Shown here piece by piece: positions 1 through 8,296 of a DNA stretch of 25,496 nucleotides. Below the pieces are notes generated by a model. That model was not told the origin of the DNA, made no database searches, and saw nothing but the letters and a program-made list of their open reading frames with translations. The DNA is from JBEKDJ01 sp050014415 (GTDB lineage Bacteria; Desulfobacterota; BSN033; UBA1163): assembly GCA_050014415.1 (NCBI GenBank), contig JBEKDJ010000027.1, positions 1 through 25,496 on the forward strand, in the 5' to 3' direction. Numbering within the stretch: the first letter of the stretch is position 1; each line of letters opens with the position of its first letter. A program made the translations under genes and the position numbers.

Positions 1-119
1 AGAGAATAGAAAGTACGCTACAAGTCAAGAACAGCGAATTGTCTTGACAGGGATAGAGGAAAAATGATAATGGAAAACAGCTCGTAACTAACTATTATCA
101 AAAGAAAAAGCAGAATATG

Positions 120-380
120 TTACGTATAGCACCTACAAGCCTTCACACTAAGGCAACTTTTGAAGTTGATGATTACGGGTAGAAATAAAGCATTAGAATT
201 AACTATAAGAAGCTCCCTGGCCGTAGGATAATTGCTGGCACACCACTCAAGAAATCTCTTTTCGATTAAAAACCCAAAGAGCCGACCCTGAGAACTCCAG
301 GAGGTCAAATCCAAATAATCAATCCTCCCGTCTTTCAATCTCTTCAGAACCTCTACCTTATTCTCCTGAAAGAGGATCAC
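120..380 (-). pseudogene. Transposase N-terminal fragment (relic)
   Basis: An 86-aa open frame with a GTG start whose first two bases lie in the TGA stop of the upstream ORF (GTGA overlap), the usual layout of two coupled insertion-element genes. Residues 1-54 read like the start of a transposase (a LKRLKDGRIDYLDL stretch, then SSQGRLFGFLIEKRFLEW). After the YPTAR motif near residue 54 the sequence loses any family-like character and stops, so the bulk of a transposase, including any catalytic domain, is missing. It is most likely the stump of an insertion sequence deleted from its 3' side. The family is not certain; the call rests on the look of the N-terminus and on the neighbouring small ORF. 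Confidence 0.4.
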
Positions 381-748
381 TTCCCCCTTCCCCCTCGCTT
401 CCCTCCTGGTAATGGCTCACACTTTGGCCCGCCGATCTTTCTCAACTCCTTCTCGGTCTCCCGACTTACCTTCACCCAGGCAGCCATGGCCTTCATGAAC
501 CTCCACCAGGCCAAGGCCCGTTTGCGCCAGTATTCCACCTCCCCTTTGCGCACATAGCGATGTCGACTCTCCCTTTGGACTGAGGCAGAAAGATAATAAA
601 CCAGAGGACCACCTGGCCTTAACCTTCGGGGCATAAAAGAAGCCGCCACCATTCAGAATAGCCCCGTGGCGATCCGCTCGAATCGTGCCCATTTCCGAAT
701 TAAAAGGCTGACCTTTTTCCGATCAAAGGAAAGAGATTTAAGATTCAT
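377..748 (-). pseudogene. DUF6788-like transposon-associated ORF with internal stop
   Basis: The frame opens at ATG 748 inside the inverted repeat at 742-779 and reads 31 codons before an in-frame TGA at 653-655. It then continues another 91 codons to the TGA at 377. The combined product would be about 122 aa. Its central part (GPLVYYLSASVQRES followed by RYVRKGEVEYWRKR) resembles the short basic protein that precedes some transposases (DUF6788-type: a zinc-finger-like or HGPYYYL-like stretch followed by an RYV helix). The reading across the stop is continuous in character (RIATGLF*MVAASF), which suggests a single nonsense change, perhaps Trp to stop. Together with the truncated transposase just downstream it is a decayed insertion element. 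Confidence 0.45.
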
Positions 749-779
749 AACACCTATTATATATTAGGTGTTATGAATC
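742..779. repeat. Perfect 15-bp inverted repeat, 8-nt AT loop
   Basis: The arms GATTCATAACACCTA (742-756) and TAGGTGTTATGAATC (765-779) are exactly complementary and are separated by TTATATAT. The left arm carries the ATG start (746-748) of the relic ORF on the minus strand. The palindrome therefore covers the translation start and could be an operator for the element's own regulator, or an element end. No matching second copy was seen in the window. Confidence 0.7.
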
Positions 780-780
780 A

Positions 781-1133
781 AGAAAAAAATATAAGGGATT
801 AACATCTTATACTACTTTATTCTCTACCCCCTCGCGTAACTCCCTTCCATACACTCCTTCACAGGACCTACTCCTTGTGTCTGAATTGAAGTGGATATCT
901 AAATTCTTTTTAGCTTCCAAAGTAGGCCAGATAAAGCTGTTTTTGAAAAGTATCAAAAAGGAGAAGGGTTCCGGTAGGGAGAGATAAATTGGTTTTTAAG
1001 TTTCTCTATTTCCTTTTTGAGTTTTTCAATCTTCTCATCAAATTTGAGAAACAGGACACTTGAATTGCTTGCTTACCAACTACCTTATATATAGGATCTA
1101 GAGCTCTCTGAATGTCCTTATTCGTCCCATTTT
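781..1133. other. Non-coding stretch downstream of livF
   Basis: No complete gene was seen. On the minus strand about 945-1060 reads as a short charged heptad-like stretch (KIEKLKKEIEKLKNQ) with no start codon, ending at a TGA near 950. Another frame just upstream (1060-1130) reads plausibly but breaks into it by a frame change. This may be the decayed 3' end of a small gene after livF. No rho-independent terminator for the liv operon was recognised. Confidence 0.35.
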
Positions 1134-1856
1134 TTAACCACCTAGAAAAGCTTTTCGGACGCTTTCATCGTTTATTATTTCATGGGTTTTACCTGCCAGA
1201 ATTATCTTGCCTACTTCCAATGCGTACAATATATCAACTAGGTTAAAGGCTAGTCCTGCATTTTGTTCTACTAAAAGGATATCAATGCCCTCTTCATTTA
1301 TTTCCTTTATCACAGTAGCTAAAGTATCCACTACTATTGGAGCTAGTCCAAGTGAAGGCTCATCCAGAAGGAGCAACTTGGGGTTAGCCATTAGCGCTCG
1401 AGCAATTGCCAGCATCTGCTGTTCCCCACCGCTTAAAGTCTCAGCCCGTTGATTTTGTCTTTCCTGTAATCTTGGAAAACGCTGGAAGTTCTTCTCCATG
1501 TCTTTCTTGATACCAATCTTATCGTTCCTCAGGTAAGCGCCAATTCTCATGTTTTGTATTACACTCATATATGGGAAAAGCCGCCGTCGCTCAGGGATTT
1601 GGACTATGCCTAATTGCACAATTCTATGTCCCGGCATGCCGTCTATCCTATTATTTTGGAACCATATTTCACCCGACGTTATAGGTAATAACCCGGAAAT
1701 CGCTTTCAAAATAGTGCTTTTACCAGCTCCATTGGCGCCAATCAGCCCGGTTATTGAGCCTTCAGCTACCTCTAATGTTAAGCCCTTAATGGCTTCAGCT
1801 TTACCATAGTGAATCTTGACATCATTCAGTCTGAGTGTAGAGTCTTTTGGTTCCAA
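1134..1856 (-). CDS. livF: Branched-chain amino acid-type ABC transporter ATPase LivF
   Basis: The 240-aa ATPase is one of the two nucleotide-binding subunits of a Liv/HAAT importer and works on the cytoplasmic face with LivG, LivH and LivM. Walker A GANGAGKST lies at residues 40-48, the ABC signature LSGGEQ at 140-145 and Walker B LLLLDEP at 160-166. Length and motifs are normal for LivF. The start is TTG at 1856, 35 bp inside the end of livG. A strong AAGGAGGTGA lies upstream, though its spacing to the TTG is somewhat long, so the exact start is less certain than the gene. It is the last gene of the minus-strand transporter cluster. The true substrate is unknown; the enzymes in the same cluster argue against plain leucine, isoleucine or valine. 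Confidence 0.93.
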   Translation of the reverse strand: MEPKDSTLRLNDVKIHYGKAEAIKGLTLEVAEGSITGLIGANGAGKSTILKAISGLLPITSGEIWFQNNRIDGMPGHRIVQLGIVQIPERRRLFPYMSVIQNMRIGAYLRNDKIGIKKDMEKNFQRFPRLQERQNQRAETLSGGEQQMLAIARALMANPKLLLLDEPSLGLAPIVVDTLATVIKEINEEGIDILLVEQNAGLAFNLVDILYALEVGKIILAGKTHEIINDESVRKAFLGG

Positions 1857-2595
1857 GGTAAGCCTGAATCACCTCCTTATCTTTCTGCACTTCTTCAGGT
1901 GAACCTCGGGCAATTTCCATCCCAAAGTTCAATACCACTATTCTGTCACAAATTCTCATAACTGCTTGCATATCGTGTTCGACTAAAAGAATGGCTGCTC
2001 CTTGTTTCCTTATCTCACCGATGATCTCCAGAGTCCCGTCAACTTCCGCAGGGTTCATCCCTCCCAGCGGCTCGTCCAACAATAGCACTTTGGGGTTAGC
2101 GGCTAGGGCAATGGCTATTCCCAGTAATTTTTGGTGGCCGTGAGAAAGATTACGGGCAATTTCATTTTTCTTATCATCCAGTCTCATGAATTTCAGAATG
2201 TGTCTTGCATATTCGCCTGTGTTCCGGTTTTTTTTACGATATCCGGAGGTGTCAAATGCAGCTTCCCATAAGCCAATCCCGGCATATAAATAAGAAGCCG
2301 TTACGACATTCTGGGTGACGCTGAAATTGTGGAATATCCTATCAAGTTGAAATGTCCTCACGACTCCATGCTTGGCTATCACATGGGGTTTTTGGCCGGT
2401 AATATCTTTGCCATTAAATATGACTTCCCCTTTGGTGGGTTGCAGATAACCCGTGATCAGATTAAAAACAGTGGTTTTTCCGGCCCCATTCGGACCAATG
2501 ATACCGACTATTTCTCCTGAATTAACATTCAGATCAAGATTACTGACGGCCTGCACCCCCTTGAAATTTTTTGTTAGCTTTTTAATTTCCAGCAT
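1822..2595 (-). CDS. livG: Branched-chain amino acid-type ABC transporter ATPase LivG
   Basis: The 257-aa ATPase is the second nucleotide-binding subunit of the Liv-type importer. Walker A GPNGAGKTT lies at residues 34-42, the signature at 150-155 reads LSHGHQ, Walker B VLLLDEP is at 170-176 and the H-loop His is at 207 in VEHDM. The signature departs from the canonical LSGGQ (His at the third and fifth positions), but LivG proteins often show LSYGxQ-like variants, so activity is still expected. It overlaps livM by 14 bp and livF by 35 bp, which indicates translational coupling in the order M-G-F. Confidence 0.93.
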   Translation of the reverse strand: MLEIKKLTKNFKGVQAVSNLDLNVNSGEIVGIIGPNGAGKTTVFNLITGYLQPTKGEVIFNGKDITGQKPHVIAKHGVVRTFQLDRIFHNFSVTQNVVTASYLYAGIGLWEAAFDTSGYRKKNRNTGEYARHILKFMRLDDKKNEIARNLSHGHQKLLGIAIALAANPKVLLLDEPLGGMNPAEVDGTLEIIGEIRKQGAAILLVEHDMQAVMRICDRIVVLNFGMEIARGSPEEVQKDKEVIQAYLGTKRLYTQTE

Positions 2596-3568
2596 GTGGC
2601 TCAGCCCTTCCCCGGTAAAACATTCTTATCAAGGGTTTAATTTGTTGAGGCAACTCGACCATGCCTTTGGGTAGTAAGAAGACCACGAGATATAATACGG
2701 CTACGAAAACTAAAGGCTGGTACTCCTGGAATACCCGTGATACTTCGGGAAGAAGTGTGAGAACGAATGCCCCGATAACAGCCCCTATAAATCGATCCGT
2801 CCCCCCGACGATCATATAGATTAATAAATAGATGCTGTGGAAAAGACCGAAAGAGTCAGGGTTTAGAATTCCCCAATAGTGGGCATAAAAGCCTCCTGCC
2901 AAGCCGGCAATAAAACAACCGATACAGAAGATGATCGCCTTGGATCTTGCTACATTAATACCGATGCTGGCAGCCAGAGACTCATCTTGCGAAATGGCTT
3001 TTAAGGTCATGCCGATATAAGAGCGGTCCAGACCGTAAAGAAAAAAGAGCACAATGACCATCAGTATCAATACAAAATATAAATTCGGCAGTTTGCTATT
3101 GAAATCTATGACCATCCCCAATACGGTTGCAGTCCCAAAAGAAGGGATATTCATGATGCCGGTAGTGCCGCCGGTGAGCGACCTCCATTCCGATGTCACC
3201 AGAGTCACTACGATTCCAAAAAACATAGTCAACATGGAGAAATAGAGCGTCTTAACTCTGGTAATAGGATAGGCGATTATCCCGGCCACCCCCAGGGCGG
3301 TTAATCCTCCTATGAATATGGAGAGATAGGGCGAAAGCCCCAACTTCATCGCTATGATGGCCGAAGTATAAGCTCCGATACATTTAAATCCAGCGTGGCC
3401 TATGGATACCTGACCCGTTATGGCGATGGCGCGCAGACTGCTGGTTAAAATAATGTTGATCACACTGAGGATAAGAATATGCAGGTAATACTCGCTTTTA
3501 ATGAATACGGGTATGACGAAGGCGAGTAAAATCAAAAATAGATAACCCCAATTTTTACTCAGTTTCAT
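2582..3568 (-). CDS. livM: Branched-chain amino acid-type ABC transporter permease LivM
   Basis: The 328-aa polytopic membrane protein has about eight to nine hydrophobic segments along its length. The hallmark permease region ITGQVSIGHAGF lies near residues 50-61, and a second conserved block (MIVGGTDRFIGAVIGAF) near 252-268 is typical of the LivM/LivH family. It forms the inner-membrane channel with LivH. The ATG start follows GGAGA about 10 nt upstream. The gap to livH (261 bp) holds a palindromic repeat, whereas livM, livG and livF overlap each other. Confidence 0.92.
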   Translation of the reverse strand: MKLSKNWGYLFLILLAFVIPVFIKSEYYLHILILSVINIILTSSLRAIAITGQVSIGHAGFKCIGAYTSAIIAMKLGLSPYLSIFIGGLTALGVAGIIAYPITRVKTLYFSMLTMFFGIVVTLVTSEWRSLTGGTTGIMNIPSFGTATVLGMVIDFNSKLPNLYFVLILMVIVLFFLYGLDRSYIGMTLKAISQDESLAASIGINVARSKAIIFCIGCFIAGLAGGFYAHYWGILNPDSFGLFHSIYLLIYMIVGGTDRFIGAVIGAFVLTLLPEVSRVFQEYQPLVFVAVLYLVVFLLPKGMVELPQQIKPLIRMFYRGRAEPHAGN

Positions 3569-3646
3569 TATTAATATTTCTCCAATGGAATTGGATCTGT
3601 TTGCACGTGGCTATACCTAAGCCATAGTAAACGACTTAAAAAAGTA

Positions 3647-3772
3647 GTCATTGCGAGGAGCGAAGCGACGTGCCTGCACTCCGAAGTGCTTTACCTAACC
3701 TCGGGTTGCTTTACCTTTCCGGCACGCAGGCGTGGCAATCCCATGAGATTGCTTCACTTCGTTCGCAATGAC
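3647..3772. repeat. Long imperfect palindromic repeat (REP-like)
   Basis: The outer arms GTCATTGCGAGGAGCGAAGC (from 3647) and GCTTCACTTCGTTCGCAATGAC (to 3772) are imperfect reverse complements. A second nested pair lies inside (CGTGCCTGCAC near 3670 and GGCACGCAGGCG at 3721-3732). Sequences of the GTCATTGCGAG...CTCGCAATGAC kind are dispersed intergenic repeats in many bacterial genomes. It sits between livH and livM and would form a long stem-loop in the operon mRNA. Confidence 0.8.
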
Positions 3773-3829
3773 AATCTAAGGCATGTCAACATATCTGAGT
3801 CGCTCACTATAAACCCTTTTGGATATTTT

Positions 3830-4684
3830 CTACTCATGGCCCAAAAAGCCCTGGGGCTTTACTATCAGAATGAGAACTATAATGGAAAAACCAATGATGG
3901 ATGCCACAGTGGTATTCGATCCGAGAGGGATCAAACCGTCAATTAAACCCAAGAGCAAGCCTCCGATGACAGCTCCCCAGATACTGCCCAGACCGCCGAG
4001 AATGATGACTGCAATACCTTTTTCCATGGCATAACTTCCCATAACTGGTTGTACCCCGAATATAGCTCCCATCAGACCACCGGCTATGGCTGCCAAAGCG
4101 CAACCTATAGCCATGCTCACCATAGAAACACGGTTAACATCTATCCCCTGCAGGGTAGCCGCTTCTATATCCTGGGAAGTTGCGATCATCGCTTGCCCCA
4201 TCTTGGTCCCGCGAATAAATAGAAAAAGGACAAGGACCAGAATAATGCCTGTGATGACCGACAAAGCTCTTTCCCAGGGTATTTTTATATTCCAGATATT
4301 CAAAACACCGGGTATCGTCGTGGGAATCCACTTGTCTTGAGTGCCAAAACCTATCGCTGCAATGGTTTGCATAAGCAAAATGAGCCCGATCGCGACAATG
4401 ATACTCCCATCAATCTGCCCCCGGAACCGGCGGAATAGTAGTTTCTCAAGGATGACTCCAACCAGACCCATCACAAGAGCTGCTAATAGTAGGGCGACAA
4501 AAACGTTCAGCCCCAAAACGACAGCTATCCAGTAAGTGCAATAAGCTCCGAGCATATATATTTCGCCATGGGCAAATTGCACAATCCGCATAATGCTGAA
4601 AACAATTGTCAAACCCAGTGCAACGAGAACATAGATCCACCCCATCACCAAACCGTTAAATATGCCTTGCCAAATGGTTTCCAT
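3830..4684 (-). CDS. livH: Branched-chain amino acid-type ABC transporter permease LivH
   Basis: A 284-aa membrane permease partner of LivM. The N-terminus METIWQGIFNGLVMGWIY and the block GLTIVFSIMRIVQFAHGEIY are classic LivH features. The C-terminal IILGGLGSIWGAVIGGLLLG block is the conserved cytoplasmic loop that contacts the ATPases. The frame stays open upstream to a TTG at 4735, but the extra 17 residues are not family-like, so the ATG at 4684 is preferred even though no strong Shine-Dalgarno precedes it. It lies 197 bp downstream of the hydrolase gene and 261 bp upstream of livM. Confidence 0.92.
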   Translation of the reverse strand: METIWQGIFNGLVMGWIYVLVALGLTIVFSIMRIVQFAHGEIYMLGAYCTYWIAVVLGLNVFVALLLAALVMGLVGVILEKLLFRRFRGQIDGSIIVAIGLILLMQTIAAIGFGTQDKWIPTTIPGVLNIWNIKIPWERALSVITGIILVLVLFLFIRGTKMGQAMIATSQDIEAATLQGIDVNRVSMVSMAIGCALAAIAGGLMGAIFGVQPVMGSYAMEKGIAVIILGGLGSIWGAVIGGLLLGLIDGLIPLGSNTTVASIIGFSIIVLILIVKPQGFLGHE

Positions 4685-4739
4685 CTCGTTAGCCCTAAGG
4701 TAGCGCCTTACAAATAAACTGAATAAAAAGAGCAAGAGA

Positions 4740-4804
4740 AGGTCGGGCGGGGGTCATCGGAATTGATGACCGCGTAAAGCAATGGAGATACTTCTGCCCG
4801 ACCT
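4740..4804. other. Nested stem-loops between hydrolase gene and livH
   Basis: A 9-bp outer inverted repeat (AGGTCGGGC at 4740-4748 with GCCCGACCT at 4796-4804) encloses a second 7-bp stem (GGTCATC / GATGACC at about 4752-4771). No T-run follows on the minus strand, so it does not look like an intrinsic terminator. An mRNA-processing or stabilising structure in the liv operon is possible. Confidence 0.5.
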
Positions 4805-4881
4805 GAACTCCGTAACTTACAGAACTTGGTTACGAGACACAACACTATCTTCTCTGATTTTTATCCTGAGCATATGATTTT

Positions 4882-6684
4882 TTATTCTGTAAATCGTGGA
4901 GCGCCTGGCACAGCATCTCGTAAGGGTGATTTCACCGGTGTGATCTCGGGTCCATCCGGAACAATCGGTAAGAGTAAATGAGATGGAAATTTATTGCCAT
5001 GGTAAATAAGAATCTCATTTTTCAGCGGCGACAAAGGTCTTTCCACATACCGGGAAGAGCTGTCCCAGGTGGAGTAGAGAGCGTCATCACATTCGATTTT
5101 TAGCCATATCCTACATCCTTTTTTAAAGGTCTTAAATATAGGCTGGAGCTCAATCTGAAACTCATATACCGTATTTGGCTTCAAATCAACCGGTTTCTGG
5201 AAAGAATGCCACGGCATCCCAGGCTTGGACATATTTTCATCGAGCTCTCTGAATTTGGCTCTGAGGCAACCCCAGCTCCAAATCTGGACCTCACGTGGCG
5301 TCCATGGGTCAGTCACTTCAGGTTTGATTTCAGGATTCCCCGTTACAGGATTAAGAGGAACGCCGCTCGAGGCCATCTCCCCCATCTTTACAAAAAATGA
5401 CCAATCCGTTGTGACTTCTTCCGTCGTCGAAGCGTACAAAGTAAGACTGACCGGACCCCACACTCTTAGGTCCTCTTCAAGAGGGGATGATGTATAAACT
5501 ACAAAATGGGGTCGGTCAGCTTCGCTGGAGCTCAACTCGGCATCTGATTTTCTTTTTTTTCTCTGATCAAGGAATATTCCATAGGATGCTATCATTTGGG
5601 TATTCAAACCGATGTTATAAAAGACCTGCGGTTTTTCTTGTCCCTCTCCCTGCGCCATACTGATTAACCCAAATTCTGTCGGCGCAGTTTTTCCGTGAAG
5701 GTAATATTTTTCCCATTTTGTCCATGCCAGCGGGTATTCATTCTCATGCCGCCATTGACCGGTACCATTATCATAAATGGCTATCTCCGGCTCATCCATC
5801 ATACCCGTGTCAATCCCCTTCAACCAGTAGTCCAACCATCTGAGAATATACTGGTTAAAAGCCGTGGTTTCAAAGATCCATGGTTGGTAATTCTCACCCG
5901 TCCATGGCGTGATGACCAGTTTCTTTGGAGATTTTATACTTCCATACGATCTCAAATGGTAATAAGCGTGCAACCGGTTGGGTGTACTCACCACATTCAA
6001 TACAGCGGACTTTATCTTTTCTATTTTTTTCCAGCCGCCGCCGTGCTCCCACCAGAACGGTCCGTCTTCGTTGTTCGAAAAAATTCCTGTGATGACATTC
6101 ATAGGTAATTCCTTACCTGGAATAGGTCCTGGCCAGATGGCTCCCTGTGTGATCGTTGAGACCAAGTGCAGGACAAAAGGTCTGCGTAAAACGCCTCCGG
6201 GATAGCAAAGACCTCTATAATTATCCGTTGTCGCAAGCACGACCAGGGCTTTCAGGTGGGGAGGGTTCAGCGGAGCCGTTGTCCATTGCATGACGCCGTA
6301 TCCGGATGCCCCCATCATAGCCACATGGCCGCTACACCAGGGCTGCCTGGCTATCCACTCTATCATATCGTAGCCGTCCTGAGCCGCCTTGGCGCCATGA
6401 AACGAAAATTGGCCTTGGGAAAAGCCGATGCCTCTTTCAGCGGCTTGCACGCATACGTATCCATTCGGACAATAGAATGCCGGCTTGGCACTCTCAAAAA
6501 ATCGTTCTTTCTGGAACGGCGAATATGCAAAGATTGCGGGCCACGGTCCTTTTCCATCAGCTGGTTTATAAACGTCGAGGGCAACCTTTACACCGTCTCT
6601 CATCCGAACCATGACGTTTTTCTCGAGAATAACTCCAGCAGGCAGAGGGTCAGAATAAATGACATCATAATTTTTTCTTTTCAT
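4882..6684 (-). CDS. CocE/NonD-family alpha/beta hydrolase with degenerate catalytic sites
   Basis: The 600-aa protein matches the CocE / X-Pro dipeptidyl-peptidase S15 layout. An alpha/beta-hydrolase half (about residues 15-290) is followed by a C-terminal beta-jelly-roll (about 395-575, from the VVYTSSPLEEDLRVWGPV block). The nucleophile elbow is present as MMGASGYG with Ser127. The usual acid motif GWxD appears as VVSTPNRLH (about 231-239), and the usual GPWTH histidine motif appears as TPWTGE (259-264), so the expected Asp and His are not at their normal places. Family members cleave esters, amides or acyl-prolyl bonds. The ATG follows AGAGGAAG. It lies 49 bp after the flavoprotein gene and before livH, so it probably acts on the transporter's substrate. 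No signal peptide is seen, so it is likely cytoplasmic. Confidence 0.85.
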   Translation of the reverse strand: MKRKNYDVIYSDPLPAGVILEKNVMVRMRDGVKVALDVYKPADGKGPWPAIFAYSPFQKERFFESAKPAFYCPNGYVCVQAAERGIGFSQGQFSFHGAKAAQDGYDMIEWIARQPWCSGHVAMMGASGYGVMQWTTAPLNPPHLKALVVLATTDNYRGLCYPGGVLRRPFVLHLVSTITQGAIWPGPIPGKELPMNVITGIFSNNEDGPFWWEHGGGWKKIEKIKSAVLNVVSTPNRLHAYYHLRSYGSIKSPKKLVITPWTGENYQPWIFETTAFNQYILRWLDYWLKGIDTGMMDEPEIAIYDNGTGQWRHENEYPLAWTKWEKYYLHGKTAPTEFGLISMAQGEGQEKPQVFYNIGLNTQMIASYGIFLDQRKKRKSDAELSSSEADRPHFVVYTSSPLEEDLRVWGPVSLTLYASTTEEVTTDWSFFVKMGEMASSGVPLNPVTGNPEIKPEVTDPWTPREVQIWSWGCLRAKFRELDENMSKPGMPWHSFQKPVDLKPNTVYEFQIELQPIFKTFKKGCRIWLKIECDDALYSTWDSSSRYVERPLSPLKNEILIYHGNKFPSHLLLPIVPDGPEITPVKSPLRDAVPGAPRFTE

Positions 6685-6733
6685 GATCTTCCTCTAAGAT
6701 TAAATTTTAACGATTCCCCAAGACGGCATAAGG

Positions 6734-8176
6734 TTAAGGGAGGGCAGCGTTCAGACCGGCGAGGCGACCAAACGTCCAGGCCCGGCTATGAGTGAGTCCC
6801 GGCACGGTGGTCGGATACGCACTTCCGAAGAAAGACCCGGAGACATTCCCGGCCGCATACAGTCCTGGAATGATATTCCTCTCTGTATCCAGTACCTGTA
6901 GCTTAGTGTTGACCTTTAAGCCACTCAGGATCACCATATACCGAACCTCCATTTTACAGGCATAAAACGGTGGCTTCTCTATCGTTGTCAACCGGTCAGG
7001 ATGTTTGCCAAAATCAATATCCTTCCCATGGCGCGCAAGCTCGTTGTATCTTCTCACGGTAGGATTCAAGGTCTCAATGGGGACATCCATCTTTTGCACC
7101 AATTCTTCCATCGTCTGCGCTGTCAGCACATTTCCTTTGTTGATTGCCTCGTCAAGCTGCTTCGGATCCCACAAGTACGTCGGCGGCCCCATGTTTTTAC
7201 AGCACTGGCTCTTCATTTTCGGCCACTCCTGGTCATACTTGGCATCCCATATTGCCCATGCGACCTCACCCGGCTGTCTCAAGATCTGGTTACATTCGTA
7301 ACCCCAGGGCAGATCTTCGTTCATGAATCGTTCTCCATGGAGGTTCACATAGAGCCATGGCTGGCGGGCCATATTAAAAAGTCCCTTCTCACTCCAGACC
7401 GTCCAATCGAAAAGCATCGCGCAGTGATGGGGGTCATCCACAGCGGCACCGACCCGTAGGCCCATTTTGAGACCGTCGCCGGTGTTTAGACCACCTTCAT
7501 AAGCGCACTTAAGACGGCCTAACGCTCGCCAGTCGCAATATTTCTTAACCATCCGCCGATCACTCCCATAATCCCCGGTACAGAGCACCACCGCCCTGCT
7601 CGCATTGAACTGGATGTAATCACCTTCCGGGGTTTGAGCGATGACTCCTGTGACTCTGCCTTTTCCTTCCCTTAACAATTGTACGGCTGGAGTATTGAAA
7701 TGAGACTCAACCCCTCGTTCCCGTCCATTCCTTAAAAGCATTTCAGCCAGGGTCTCTTGATACTTGGGAAGGAAGACATGAATGGTGGGGTAATTTGGGA
7801 AATACCAGGACTTGGTCGTCGGATCTAAGACGACTTTTATCCCTGCTGCCTCTGCTATATCGAGAAGCCAGTCCATGACCGTGCTACAGTTGTCAGCCCA
7901 TAGTTTGACCAGCTTCTGGTCACTCCTGTAGGATCCGAACTCCATGATCGTGGAGATCACTTGATCCGGGTCTATTTTAATCCCGGCTTGTTTTTGCAGT
8001 CTGCTGCTGAGGGCGGCATTATGAAGGCCGCGGAAGTTGTAAGTGGCTCCCTTTTCAAGTAAGACGACCTTGGCCCCTGCCTCAGCAGCCGAAAGCGCCG
8101 CGGTCAGTCCGGATATTCCAGCACCTGCGACAACGACATCAGCCGTTATCCTCTTTTTAATCTTCTTTGAAAAAAT
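6734..8176 (-). CDS. FAD-dependent fumarate reductase/ketosteroid dehydrogenase-like flavoprotein, start unclear
   Basis: This FAD-binding oxidoreductase belongs to the fumarate reductase / 3-oxosteroid dehydrogenase flavoprotein family. The N-terminal Rossmann motif DVVVAGAGISG, with VVLLEKG at the end of the second strand, is read at about 8090-8150. A C-terminal FAD block (GLYAAGNVSGSFFGSAY) lies near the end. The frame is open from 8218, just after a TGA at 8219-8221, but has no ATG, GTG or TTG before a GTG at 7960, which would remove the whole FAD fold. An AGGGAGGTG lies at about 8197-8205. ATT at 8176 is only a candidate; a non-canonical start, a sequencing error or a 5' mutation are all possible. 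It probably dehydrogenates or reduces the transporter's substrate. Confidence 0.75.
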   Translation of the reverse strand: MFSKKIKKRITADVVVAGAGISGLTAALSAAEAGAKVVLLEKGATYNFRGLHNAALSSRLQKQAGIKIDPDQVISTIMEFGSYRSDQKLVKLWADNCSTVMDWLLDIAEAAGIKVVLDPTTKSWYFPNYPTIHVFLPKYQETLAEMLLRNGRERGVESHFNTPAVQLLREGKGRVTGVIAQTPEGDYIQFNASRAVVLCTGDYGSDRRMVKKYCDWRALGRLKCAYEGGLNTGDGLKMGLRVGAAVDDPHHCAMLFDWTVWSEKGLFNMARQPWLYVNLHGERFMNEDLPWGYECNQILRQPGEVAWAIWDAKYDQEWPKMKSQCCKNMGPPTYLWDPKQLDEAINKGNVLTAQTMEELVQKMDVPIETLNPTVRRYNELARHGKDIDFGKHPDRLTTIEKPPFYACKMEVRYMVILSGLKVNTKLQVLDTERNIIPGLYAAGNVSGSFFGSAYPTTVPGLTHSRAWTFGRLAGLNAALP

Positions 8177-8260
8177 CGTTAGTGGGGAAACCTCAACACC
8201 TCCCTTTTCGGCAAGAGTTCAATTCTTGAAGGAATCTAATTCCTGAAACAACTCAGCTTA

Positions 8261-8268
8261 TTTAAATA
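8261..8268. repeat. Left 8-bp target-site duplication
   Basis: TTTAAATA directly precedes the left terminal repeat and is repeated exactly after the right one (12187-12194). Eight bp is the duplication length known for IS1595-family elements. Confidence 0.9.
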
Positions 8269-8293
8269 GGCGATTGTATATTTGACAAACCCA
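8269..8293 (+). repeat. Left terminal inverted repeat
   Basis: Begins GGCGATTGTATATTTGAC and ends AAACCCA. It matches the right repeat (12162-12186, read on the minus strand) except at positions 8 (G/A) and 13 (T/C). The methyltransferase stop codon lies only 3 bp inside it. Confidence 0.92.
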
Positions 8294-8296
8294 AAA

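Noticed and set aside
5695..6108. 137-aa plus-strand ORF inside the hydrolase gene
   Set aside because: It is a shadow of a well-supported minus-strand coding region.
6256..6795. 179-aa plus-strand ORF spanning the hydrolase start and flavoprotein end
   Set aside because: It is antisense to two well-supported genes and has no domain character.
8219..8221. In-frame TGA before the flavoprotein as a selenocysteine codon
   Set aside because: The frame upstream of it is only a few codons long, no SECIS-like hairpin was recognised just after it, and the family is not known to use selenocysteine there.
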